A DNA stretch of 64,000 nucleotides from Diphasiastrum complanatum (taxonomy: Eukaryota; Streptophyta; Lycopodiopsida; Lycopodiales; Lycopodiaceae). Of the stretch, positions 1 to 11,100 are shown in pieces (the first letter of the stretch is position 1; every line of letters starts with the position of its first letter). Under the pieces are notes generated by a model. That model was not told the DNA's origin. It worked only from the letters and a program-made list of their open reading frames with translations, and searched no databases. Location: assembly GCA_029204225.1 (NCBI GenBank), contig CM055112.1, positions 46,235,063 through 46,299,062 of the forward strand, read 5' to 3'. The position numbers and the translations under genes were made by a program.

Positions 1-500
1 GCAGATGCTTTCAGACGATTGTAAAAAAAGCGATTGCAAGCATTTTTTTGATAATAAGCAAGTGAATCTATCTATTTATGTACATTTATGTACAGATAAA
101 GAACAACGGTTGTTTGTAGCAACTGCCTAAAATAACAATATGATGGAAATCAAGCACCGTGTTGATATTTCTGCTCATCTGTCTGTTTCATCCAAGAAAA
201 ATAAATTTGAGATTCTCACTACAATAATCGCAAGCACCATGCTATCGAATGAGAAATCATTCAGAGTAGACAATTATTATACAGAAACCAATTCCCAAGT
301 ATTCTTTGATAATAAACATTTGATTCTGAATGTGCTATTTTTCTAATAGATCAGAAACAATCGTTGTCTGCAGCTAGAACAAAAATAATAACAAGAATCA
401 AGCACCTTGTCATTGAATGACAAGTTTGACAGTATGAAAACTTAAGAGAAAGACGATATTATCGAAAAATCTGATTTGTCTATGAAAATGAAGTGTTAAC
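1..500. other. Non-coding stretch with a diverged tandem duplication
   Basis: No gene is recognised here. Bases about 45-160 and 300-410 resemble each other: both start with a TTTGATAATAA motif, pass an AACAA(C/T)(G/C)GTTGT motif and end in a shared ATCAAGCACC(G/T)TG. This suggests two old copies with a period of roughly 250 bp. The only open frame (140-346) has no recognisable domain and spans this duplication, so it is probably chance. Confidence 0.4.
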
Positions 501-639
501 TAGAGTGCCAATTCTATTTTCCAACAAGGAGGAAACCTTCGAAGGAGATGAACAAACATCTGAAGAAAGGAAAAGAGAGAGCGCGGGCGCAAACTAGAGG
601 AGATAGATGCAAAATGACATGAGAGAAAAAGGAGAACAT

Positions 640-655
640 GCTAAACGAGAGAGAC

Positions 656-698
<43 letters not shown>

Positions 699-1000
699 CG
701 CCGCGAGCGGAGAGACATCCGAACGGAACCCTTTGTAATCGGAGAGAGAGAGAGAGAGACGTAGCGTGATAAAGAGATATTTCACCCCTTTGTAATCGGA
801 GAGAGAGAGACGTAGCGTGATAAAGAAATATTTTACGCACACGGGACAGACGAGCTACGTAGCGAGCGCCCGCGAGAGAGAGAGAGAGAGGGAGAGAGAG
901 AGAGAGAGAGATTTTTCACGCGAGTGCGAGAGAGAGACGTTTTACGCGAATGCTTGAGCGAGAGAGAGAACACGAGAGAGAGAGAGACCATGTTTCATGA
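640..1000 (+). repeat. Imperfect AG-rich low-complexity region
   Basis: Runs of AG dinucleotides alternate with CG-containing spacers such as CGCCGCGAGCGG and ACGTAGCG. Frames through it on both strands are low-complexity artefacts. Confidence 0.85.
731..839 (+). repeat. Two-copy direct repeat, period 57 bp
   Basis: Both copies begin CTTTGTAATCGG (731 and 788), continue through an AG run into GACGTAGCGTGATAAAG and end in a TATTT(C/T)A motif. They differ mainly in the length of the AG run. Confidence 0.8.
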
Positions 1001-1149
1001 GAATGGAAGAGAGAAATGAAAATGCCACGGCATTATTTTTAAAATGATGACATGGCTTTTTGGTTTTTTTTAAAACAAATGATGATGTGAAATTTTCTCC
1101 TTTCAAAGAACTTTAAAATGGATATTAGCTGGCCTTATAAAGATTTGTT

Positions 1150-2143
1150 CATCTTTGAGACAACAGCTCACATGAAATCAAAGGTGAAGGTACTGTCAAG
1201 ATGAACTTTTTGCACGGACTGTCTAAACAAATACCAAACGTATTGTATGTCTCAAACCTGACGACAAATCTGTTGTTGGTCAGTCTTATTACAGATTCAA
1301 GACATAAGGTAGAGTTTCAGACAGATTCATGTAAGATTCTTGACAAATGTAAGAAAGTTCTTGCACTCGGAAAGAGACAAGAATATCTCTATAGGCTCAC
1401 TCAATGTTATTCTACGATTGATCATGCCTTAAGCAATTCAGCATCTGTTAATAAAGAATTGATTTGGCATTATAGACTTAGTCACCTTAGTTGTATGTCG
1501 ATTCCTAACATGTCTAAGCATTCTCCAGTTCTTGATTTAGACTATCGAATTATCGACCCTCCTTTTTGTCAGAGTTGTATCATAGGAAAACCAGCGGAAG
1601 GCCGTTTAAGTCAAATCAAGAAATACATCTAAAGATTTGCTAGACATTGTACATACTGATGTATGTGGCCAAATGCAGACACCATCATTGCTTGGTGCAA
1701 AATTCTTTATTACATTCATTGGTGACTATTCTAAAAAAATTGTTGTATATTTTATGAAGCACAAATATGAAGCCTTCCAGTTCTTCAAGCAATACAAAGA
1801 GCGTGCAGAGTTGCATACCGGCAAAAGAATCAAAGCTCTTAGGAGCGACAATGGCGGTGAATACATCTCAAATTAGTTCCAAGACTATTGTTCAGCTACT
1901 AGCATCGAACAGCAGTTTGCTGCTTCCTATTCTCCATATTCAAATGGACTGGCCGAAAGGAAGAACATGACCTTAGTCGAGTCTGCCAAATGCGTGATCA
2001 CTCATGCTTTATTGCCCAAATCATTCTGGCAACATGTTGTATCAACAACAACTTATGTGCAGGACCGATGTATAACTAAAGGCCTACCTGACAACAAAAC
2101 CCCTCATGAAGTTTGGACAGGACCCAAACTTTCAAAATGATAC
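1150..2143 (+). pseudogene. Ty1/copia fragment: gag-pre-integrase and integrase
   Basis: Translation starts in the region just after the protease (DNSSHEIKGEGTVK), then gives a GAG-pre-integrase domain (LIWHYRLSHL, CQSCIIGK) and the integrase core with IVHTDVCG, RSDNGGEY and the SNGLAERKN motif that carries the catalytic Glu. The frame shifts at about 1610, before the integrase, and a TAG interrupts it at about 1876. After FWQHVV...TPHEVWTG it ends near 2143. There is no gag, no reverse transcriptase and no flanking LTR that clearly belongs to it. It resembles the copia copies at 25.8-28.5 and 58.5-62.1 kb more than the one at 33-37 kb. It is a dead internal fragment. Confidence 0.88.
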
Positions 2144-2249
2144 TAAGAGGATGCTTTTTCGGGTACCTCCGACTAGTCGTCAGACATCTCCGACTAGTCG
2201 ACATCACCGACTAAGTCGAGTATCGATTCAAATAGTTGACTCAAATAAT

Positions 2250-3217
2250 TGGCAGTGTAGAACACTTGATCAGACAGATCTTGATTCTACAAACAAAGTG
2301 GACAAAGGAAGAGAAAGAAACGAACGCAAACTCAAAACATCAAACTCGAAACATTTCTATTCGTGATCAACCTCGAAGGATTCGCAAAATTGGTCTTGTA
2401 GTCAACTCGAAAGACTCGCGAAATAGTTTCTTGTAGAAGCTCGTGGCTTTTTTGTTGAAGCTCAAAAGATTCGCAAACAGAATCTTGTCACAAAATATTC
2501 TGTTTCTTGTTCAAACCTCAGATGTCGCGAAATTGTAACGAACAATTTGCGAAATCTTCTGGATTCTTCTTCAAGCTCAGTTGTCGTGAAACTATCGCAA
2601 ACTGTTCGCGAAATATTCTGAATTTCTTCTTCAAAGTTGTAATCTGTCACGAATAATTTGTGAAAGACGAAAATGTCGCGAAGAGACAAGTGTTGCGAAC
2701 AATTTGTGAAATGCGAAGCTGATACGAAGAGATGGACTGTCGCGAATAATTCGCGAACAGAATTTATTCGACCTTGGAAACAGAGTGTCTATTTGAATAT
2801 CAACCGTCATAAACGGTTAGATATCTACTGTTACAGCATTAAAAGGCCAAAAGACCTGTAAATAAACGGCCAAAAGACCTTTCCTATAGCAATATAAATA
2901 CATGTGCACTACTCGTTGTAACTCACTCACTCAATCAGAGACACAACATCGAGATAAGATAGCAAGAAATGTATATTGATGATTCAGATTCAAAATTATA
3001 AATTCATTTTTTATCAAGAGTTTCTGTTTGTCTAAAATTGTCTTAAGGTGTCTCTTAATTCCGCATATTATTTTCGCACGCATATTGAATCAAGGCAAAT
3101 ACTGTTGTATTAGTACATAGATCAGATATAGATCCGATTGAAGACACTGATATTAGTTTGATTTATTCAAACTTTCATCATGTTCTCTATGGAAGAATAA
3201 TTACTATTTTTCCTACA
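2250..3217 (+). repeat. Probable 5' LTR of a copia element (TCGCGAA-rich)
   Basis: The right edge is supported: ...CCTACA at 3217 followed one base later by a copia primer-binding site. The left edge is uncertain; 2250 is where similarity to the inverted copy at 6490-6995 begins. Four GACTAGTC- or GACTAAGTC-like palindromes at 2167-2218 could also belong to it. The segment 2410-2760 holds repeated TCGCGAA boxes. Confidence 0.6.
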
Positions 3218-3218
3218 A

Positions 3219-3230
3219 TGGTATCAGAGC
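3219..3230 (+). other. Primer-binding site (initiator Met tRNA type)
   Basis: TGGTATCAGAGC, the standard plant copia primer site, one base after an LTR ending in CA. Confidence 0.9.
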
Positions 3231-3393
3231 ATACTTAAAGTTGACACAGTGATATCAGAATGCACAGGTTCAAAGCTGATACAATGATATCAGAATGAAT
3301 CAGAGTCGATACAGTGGTATCTTTTCACCCCTCTCAGCATTCTTCATACATCCATCAGCAAGCCGCTATCTGGAGGTTATTCAGAAATAGAAG

Positions 3394-5390
3394 ATGTCAT
3401 CGATCAGCAATATTCAAGCTAAGATAACTACAATCTTGGATCCAGAAGGTTCAAACTACTTGATTTGGAAATTAAAGACTTCACTCTCATTGAAGGACGA
3501 AGGTCTCTAGCAATAGGTAGAACCGATTGAGGAGAAGCCAGTAGCTACTCCTGGCAAAGAATTTTGAGAATGGAGTTTGAAAAATGACATAGCTATAGCA
3601 ATTATTGTGTCTTCAATGTATGACAATACAATGCTAGATCTTACATCAATTTCGAACGCAAAGGATTTATGGAAAGAATTGCAAACCAAGAATGAGACTC
3701 GATCTCGTAATCAGATCATATTCTTGGAGGACCAATTAACTTACCTACAGTGGGACGACTAAGACCTGAACACATTCATGCAAAAAATAAAAAACCTGTT
3801 TATTTTCTTACAGAATTCTGGTGCAAAAAATACAATTTCTGAGGAAAAACAGCTTAGTTATTTTCTTCGAGCCCTACCCATGTCATTCCACACAACAAGA
3901 ACCTTATTGGCGAAAGATGCGACAATGACATTTCAAAAGGCAATAGACGGAGTTGAAGAGAAGTAGAAGCTCGTGAACACTATGACGACAATGGTGATTC
4001 TGAAAATGCTCTATTTGCTCAAAAGAATAAATCTTTTAAGAAGTCTAAGTTTAAAAGAGAGTCGTCTAAAAATAATGAGTCTAAGACAAATGATCAACAA
4101 TCTGGAAAACAACAGAAAAATTTTGGTGATAAGAAGATTTGCAACAGATGCAGAAGATCAGATGACACAGAAGATAAGTGTTGGTTAATTCCAAAGATTG
4201 AATGTATTCATTGTCATAGGCGGGGTCATGCAGCAGTAGATGGTTATCAGAATCCCAGAAACAAAAAGGAGCAGAATTGAAGCGAACTTTCATATTCAAA
4301 CTATGTCGAAGACAAAGCAGAATGCTCCAGAGCAGTAGAAGACAGGGCAACAAGGAACTCAACAGCTTATGTTAGTGCTGATCTATGTTGTTCATCTAAT
4401 TCAATTCAAGAAGTAGTACTTGATTCAAGAGCCACCTCACATTTTGTTCCCTCAAAACAAATTTTGTCTGAGTACAAGAAGACGAACTATTCGAAATTCA
4501 TTATACTTGGAGCCAGTTCTAAGCATGTGGTTGATGGAACTGGTGTACTATGGCTAGACACGAATCAAGGTGACAAGAAACTAGAGGAGGTTCTCTATGT
4601 CCCTACTCTTGACAAAGATCTTCTATCCGTAGCTAAGATAGTTGATACAGGCATGTTAGTAAATTTCACAAAGAACTCTTGTAAAATGTTAGAGGAAGAT
4701 TCTGATAACCTGGTTGCTAAAGGCAACAGAGAAGGAAATTTGTATCACTTGAACATTAGAACAAGAATCAAACAAGCCAATCATACTCAGATATCAATAG
4801 ATATACTGTGGCACAAGAGGCTATGCCATGAACATGAAAGCCTTGTACCAAGCCAACAAAAGTCAGAGAATTCAAGGAGTTAAAATCAAAAGTAGAGATA
4901 TTCGAACTTCTTGCAAATCCTGTCTTAAAGGCAAGATGACTAGAACACTTTTCAGTAAGGATGTTTACAAAGCAACTAAGGTACTTGAAATTGTGCATTC
5001 AGATATTTGTGGACTATTCGGAGTATTGTCGTTAGGTGATGCAAAGTAATTCATTACATTTATTGATGACTTCAGCAAGTTTGTTGTAGTATACTTTATT
5101 CGTACTAAATCTAAAGCTTTCAAAAAATTCGTTGAGTATACGAATTGGATTGAGAAATAGATAGGCAATAAGCTGAAGCAAATTCGCACAGATCGTGGAG
5201 GTCGTACATTTTCAACAAATTCAAGGCTTACTGTACTAATCGAGGTATTATGCACACAAAGACTGCATCTAACACACCTCAGCACAATAGAATAGCTGAA
5301 GACGAAAAAATCGTACACTTATGGAAGCTGCAAGGTGTACGATGGCTCATGCGAAAGATGATGGTGCTTCAAGCAATGTAGCTAAGAAAG
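3394..5390 (+). pseudogene. Ty1/copia gag-pol relic
   Basis: The frame opens with ATG at 3394 and encodes a copia Gag (LDPEGSNYLIWKLK, then the UBN2-like region up to about 3966) with several stops. After a frameshift come two zinc-knuckle-like motifs (CNRCRRSDDTEDKCW and CIHCHRRGHAAVDGY). The second ends in Tyr instead of Cys. The protease motif reads LDSRATSH, so the usual Gly after Ser is Arg. GAG-pre-integrase (ILWHKRLCHEH, CKSCLKGK) and an integrase start (IVHSDICG, FIDDFSKFVVVYF, RTDRGG) follow with more stops and shifts. Similarity ends near 5390, where the sequence abuts an oppositely oriented copia piece. It lies directly after the primer site at 3219. Confidence 0.88.
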
Positions 5391-5399
5391 AGTAAGAGG

Positions 5400-5797
5400 T
5401 AGAAGATGTAGAGTCTTCCTTTTGCTATCCCTTGTCCACATAGGTGAGCCTTGAGGGCTCGGCTTGCTTCTTGATAATCTTCTCGGCCCCCTTTGACTCG
5501 GATCCTTGTCTCCATCCTCGGGTTTGTCAAGATCTTCAATGCACAATGGGTTAGTTCCATTTTAGACAAGCTCTTAGCAAATCGTGACTCATCAAAAAGT
5601 ACATCCTTGCTTACCTTTACTTTCTTGGATATAGGATCATATATCCTATAGCCCTTGCTGTTTTTTCCATAGCCAACAAAACTCCCTTTGAAGGAGGTAG
5701 CATCTTCCTTCCTTCTTGTCTCCAAAGGGATGTCGACATAACAAATACATCCAAAGATCTTAAAATCTTTTACATTGGGTTTCTTACCAAACAAAGT
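5400..5797 (-). pseudogene. Ty1/copia integrase C-terminal fragment, inverted
   Basis: Read on the minus strand from 5797, it gives GKKPNVKDFKIFGCICYVDIP, LETRRKEDATSFKGSFVGYG and YRIYDPISKKVKVSKDVLFDE. This is the region after the integrase core that leads to the reverse transcriptase, and it resembles the element at 33-37 kb (HVPLETRKKEDPSAVKEIFVGYA). It is head-to-head with the plus-strand copia relic, so the join near 5395 is a recombination or nested-insertion breakpoint. Confidence 0.85.
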
Positions 5798-6489
5798 AAA
5801 TTAGTGAAGGCGGCCTCACTCGTGTGGAGTACTGTCCACAGTACGGCCTGCACCTGAAACAACAAGTACAATAGTTCTAGATAACAATCATTCATAAGAA
5901 TCACAAGACAAATGACTAGAAATCTCACAAAAGTGTAGAATGCAAAAGTCTCATCAATCTTCTTAGCAAAATGATGATCCTTTTATGGATCAAGTACATC
6001 CATGAGTCTGGTACAGTCCAGCAGGTCTTCACACGTGTGAAGAGTGCCACATCACTCAGATCTATCCATTTGATCCATCCTTGATCCTTATCCAAAGTTG
6101 AACTTCTAGAATATGGCTAAAATCCAAAAAGCTAGTCGCCTAGAATATAGGAATATTCCCTACAAAATAAGATCTAAGGAAAATGGTCAACTCTTATCTT
6201 CTAGAACTCTATACACACATGTGAACATCCACTTGCCATGTGAGAGCATTTACTCATGCACATGCAAGGAAAAGCTAATTTCTAGATGACTAGTCAACTT
6301 GACTAAAAACTAGTCATATCATGTTCACACTAACTAGATTGATACAAAATCAATTTAGATATATACAAGAATGAAAAGTACTTCCTTTCACACGTGGGAA
6401 CAGTCTCCACACATAATCAGATCATCAACATTATTCTAATGTTTGTCATTATTTACAATAACCAATGTCAAGTGAGAAGTGACAATTTT
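5798..6489 (-). other. Copia leader-like non-coding region with CACGTG palindromes
   Basis: No coding content is seen. The minus strand at 5810-5850 resembles the leader of the 33-38 kb copia element (GTAC-GGACAG-CACACG-CCGCC order), so this is probably leader from the element that supplied the integrase fragment. A perfect 16-bp palindrome CTTCACACGTGTGAAG lies at 6027-6042 and a related TTCACACGTGGGAA at 6387-6400. Confidence 0.5.
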
Positions 6490-6881
6490 CAACATTTATC
6501 TCTTCATCTTAGCTTCGTGTTTCGCGAATTATTCGCGACACTTGTCTCTTTGCGACATTTTCATCTTTCGCGAATTGTTCGCGACAGATGACAATTCTTG
6601 AGCTTGAAGAAAAAATCTAGAATATTTCGCGAACTGTTCGCGACAGGTGAGCTTGAAGAACAGTCCAGAAAATTTTGCGAATTGTTCGCGACAATTTTGT
6701 GACATCTGAAGTTTGAACAAGAAATAGAATATTTCGCGGCAAGATTCTGTTCGCGAATCTTTTAAACTTCAACAAGAAAGCCACGAGCTTCTACAAAAAA
6801 CTGTTTCGCGAATCTTTCGAATTGACTGCAAGACAAATTTCGCGAATCCTTCGAGGTTGATCATGAATAAAAAAGTTTTGA

Positions 6882-6917
<36 letters not shown>

Positions 6918-6995
6918 TTCTCATCCTTTGTCAAGTAAACTACGCACTTTGTTAGTAGAATTAAGATCTGTCTGATCATTTGTTCTATACTAGTT
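6490..6995 (-). repeat. Inverted LTR fragment with TTCGCGAA arrays
   Basis: The reverse complement matches 2255-2765. Shared landmarks include TGATCAGACAGATCTT, the ACGAAC repeats, and TTCGCGAA boxes in the same order. Paired boxes TTCGCGAAttatTCGCGA-type occur at 6521, 6567, 6626 and 6674, about 46-59 bp apart. A short (TCGTGT)n run lies at 6881-6918. Confidence 0.8.
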
Positions 6996-6999
6996 TAGG

Positions 7000-8152
7000 T
7001 CTTTTATATCTTTATAACACCAAAGTACTTTCCAATTAATCTATGAGCCATGTTATGAAATCGTAGTTCTTTAAGGAAGCCAACAAGTCCCACATGGAGA
7101 CTTAGTGTACAAAATTTTCTATTTGGCCATGTCAAAATATCTCAACACAAGTTTGGCTTAGAAAATAAAGATGACAAATGTGGTGGAAAATTTTATAATA
7201 GTTCAAAAGTAGCAAATCCATTGCCACCAAAGATGGAGGCCTCATTTTCAAAAGTGTCAAGTTAATTTGCAACGTAAAATGCAACATTTATTGACAATTC
7301 ATTAATTATACAACCTACTACTCATAAGCCTATACACGTGGACATCAAAATCAATTTGCATCAATAAGTATGCAACATAAAAATAACTTAACATGGTGAA
7401 TAGTTGATAACCATCAAAAGTTGACATCAAATGTCTAGAAGATATCCAATAAGCATAATCCTTAACACTTTCATGGCTAAGAGGCTTATAGTGAACTTGT
7501 CTTGCGGAAAATTTTAATTAACCCTTGTAGCAATTAGCAATGCTTCCACATTTCTTCATGAACTATATATCTGTTAAAGTTTTTGTATTGCTTCTTGGGC
7601 GGCCTATGGCCAAAAGGGCTTGTCAATGTGTAAATATAAGTGTAAGTGTAATTGGCTGGGTGGGTGGGTGTTACTAGGTGGAGCTGATGTACCTAATTTG
7701 GATTCTCAAAATCAAGCCTAACATCTGCTCAAAATAATCCATCAACTTTTGAGCGTGGAGATATATTATGGCAGTCTGCTATAACAGGCATGCCAGATGG
7801 TTCCCATACACCGAGCACAGGTGGTGACGTTTATCGTCACATATGCACACTTTGTGCAGAACTGCATAATAGCAATCAACGAGTCTTTGGAGGATTTGAC
7901 TGTTATGATTGCTTAATTCCAAAATTTAAACTCTTATTCACCTTTTTCAGTTGCAGAATTCAATCTATAGTGCAAGACGACCCATTTCTGTCCGATTTTC
8001 CGGATTGGTATCTCAGTTTTACGGTGTTGCCCAGCATGCTAAATTGAGAAACGAGCTCCTGAGCATTGAAGAATCCAATCACTTTGACAGGGGTATCAAG
8101 AGCCTTGAACTACTTCCAACCTACAAGCTCCTATAATGCAATCAAATCTCAA
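7000..8152. other. Non-coding 3' flank of the host gene
   Basis: No TE or gene motif is recognised between the LTR fragment and the host gene stop codon. The part next to 8153 should contain the 3' untranslated region of the minus-strand gene. A G-rich GGCTGGGTGGGTGGGTG stretch lies near 7655. Confidence 0.4.
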
Positions 8153-11100
8153 CTAAGGTAGAAGGTAGCGAAAATTATAGTCATATGGCATCACTTCCAG
8201 GACCCGGGACACCGCCCCATTCGCTTTTTCCAGGCATTCCTTCACATTGAGCTGCAAACTCTTGGGAAGTTGCTGACCCAACCAATCCAGCAGAGACTCG
8301 GCATCTTTGGCAAACATACCGAGGCTCCACTCGAGGAGCTGAGGAATTAACACTTTGTGCTTTGATGTGAATCCAATAGCAGCTTGTAGATATTCCTTTT
8401 TTGCAAGCTCGAGTTCATCGTCAACGTCGACAGCAGTATAGACACGAACCTGAACCCAACAAAATTGCATAGCAAGAAGCAGTATCAATGAAAATTGACC
8501 AATGTTTCTTCGGAAAAACCAGTCCATAAATCTCAAATAAAATAGCAGCATATTTTCTGTTCTTCACAATCTTGTTAGATATCTATGACGAGCAAAAGCA
8601 GAGAATGTACAGCAGGAGAAGATCGAGCCCCACAACAGAGCGCAAAGACGACTTGAGGTTCTGGCCATTCCAACCCTAGGGTACTTTGCATGCATGTTAT
8701 TTGTTTGCTAGCTGTGAATGGCTGCAGTATGGAAGACATAGCACTTTTGTCACTTGATCAGCCTCCACTTTCTTTTAACAGATTGGACAACTTGATTTTC
8801 TTTTTGGTTCAAAAATTTATTTACAGATTTTTAAGCCTAAAAGACGGCGAAAGTGTGAAAAGCAGTAAGCTACTTTGTTGGAACGGGTGGGAAGGCGCAG
8901 CATGTGTTCTATGGACTGAGGATTAAGTAGACGGCCTCCAACTGTGAGTACTGCCTGCAAACAAAGCATAAAAGTATCATGCTCGGTTGCTGTTCCTCTC
9001 ACGGCCAGAAGAGTTCCCGAAACATAAAAGCTTTCGTATGATATTAGAAGTCTAGTTGGATTTTGATATTCGAAATGGAATGTAGTACAATTCAATACCC
9101 ACTGATTTGGAGCAAATAAGATTAGCTTGTGGATAACAATACAACAAACTGCTGTTGTGTCTTAGATCACTACTTGTAGGAGAACACTTGCCTTGCGCGT
9201 AAGAGTAATGACCTGACGAGAACTGCATGGCATCCCGTACTCAAGAAAAGCCTGCAAATAGGCCATAAAAACCAGCACAGTCAAATGATCATTAGAGGAG
9301 AATGTTGGCAATAGCACATCCAAACATGTAAAATTCCTGAGGGCAGCGAGGAACTGAAGCGTACATGCATCATACATGTGTTGTAGATGTTGATCCAGAA
9401 GGCCAATTTTTGATGGCGTGACATACCATGTAGATCCAACTTTGCCAGCTTGCCAACCATTTCTCTGCAATGCCAGCTGAAAGTGTTACTCTTTTGCTAT
9501 AACCCACATATCTCTTACACAATCTGTGCTACAATTTCTTTGAAAAGAATGCCCGATTTTCAGGAAAAAAGCTGACCTGAGTCTTTTCAAGTTGGTCGTA
9601 CAATCTGGTATGTGCCCATAATCGAATGAAGCTGCAGTAACGTCATGAAACTGCCTATAAGGACCAATGTCATGGTGCAGGGTTTCACATACTCCATAAG
9701 GATCAGGCGTGTTTGCTTGGTCAGAGATTCCTATGTTGAATTTTGTGTTGTCACTACTTTTGGAGCCAGAAGTTTGGGAACTGAAGCTTGAAAAGGTTGA
9801 CAGGGATAGGTTGGAGAGTGAATCAGAATCTGACATGGGACATGGTCGAGTCATGGTTAAATATATCGTAAGCAAGCATCTCATGGTATCCTCAGATAAT
9901 CGGTTCGGGTCTGTTCGCTGGCAAAACTGTGAAATGGTGGAGTTTAATCCTTTCCTTTCTGACGGATCAGAAGGTAACTCTTTAAATTTGTGCAACCCAT
10001 TGTCCGACTTTAAATGAGAGCTTGATATTGTACACACATTTAGGCTCTCACATAGCTCTGCTTTTTCACCCTTCTCGGTTGCTGAAAAGTTGCTTACCCT
10101 TCTGCTTCTTGACAAATCCTGCACCACATGTTCCCACAACACCTTAAAAAGAAGTGAATCCTAATTATGAAGCAAATCACGTAGTGACCCAATACAGGCT
10201 TCTGCAAGTAAGAAAGAAGACTGACTCATGCAAAGCCAAGCATCCTTGTCTTCTAACAGAATCAGGATATTCTCAGAACCAGTTACCACATTAGGCCGAC
10301 CAGAGTCAATTATTCAGGTTAGAATGCCTCGGTACTTATCAATTGACCTCAACTATCGACCTTTGGTACCTCTTTCTCTGTAGGAGCAGGCTGGAGGGAC
10401 ACAGCTGTGTTTCTTGCTTCTGCTTTTCCTCCAACTTCAAGTCTCAACGGATGATAACATGACTTTTCCAATGTAAATGTTGCCTGCAGCTCGTGGTTCC
10501 CTTTATCACCATTTGTTGGTTGCATTGTAGCATTCTTGCAACCGGGTGACAATACCACTGAGTCCAACGAGGTCGTTTTGGGTGTTTCAGGTTTATCCAA
10601 GCATGAATTGGTACACTTGTTTGCACCAGTTGCAGAGTTGACATTGTTATGGTTACAGGCACGTTCTTCTCTTATATTAGATAAGGGGCTTCTGTTTTTC
10701 AGCGTCAATTTAGGTTTCCTGCTACTCGTACCCAGAAGCTCTTTTTCAAAGGAGAACAATCTTGTAACACAGTCACTTGAACATGGTTTCCCCTTACTAC
10801 TTCCATAAGTGGCTGATTCCGGTAAAGGAGGATTCTTAGAAACAGTAGGATTTTTTTGCTGCTTCTGGAAAGCGGACTTGTAAACAGTCTCATTGTACAG
10901 ATCTTGTTGCAAGGTGAAAAATTGGTTTTCCAAACTAACAATCTCTTCCTCTAGTACAGCCACTTCTGCAATGAGTTCCTGCGTCTACACACACATTCCA
11001 CAATACACCTGCAATGTTATGGTGGAGTTTATTTATGAAAGGTTGTTGTTTGCTTGTCAAGATATTGAAGTGGTCCAAGTATGAAGAGCATTTTAGCCTC

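Noticed and set aside
514-840. 108-codon minus-strand frame rich in Ser and Leu
   Set aside because: It follows the AG-rich repeat and the 57-bp direct repeat; no domain and no splice context.
6521-6860. Regularly spaced palindromes resembling a CRISPR array
   Set aside because: The units are too short and degenerate, the spacers are not unique, and an inverted copy in a retrotransposon LTR explains the pattern; the DNA is eukaryotic.
10536-10808. Plus-strand open frames antisense to the DUF547 gene
   Set aside because: They mirror an exon that has family similarity and consistent splice phases on the minus strand.
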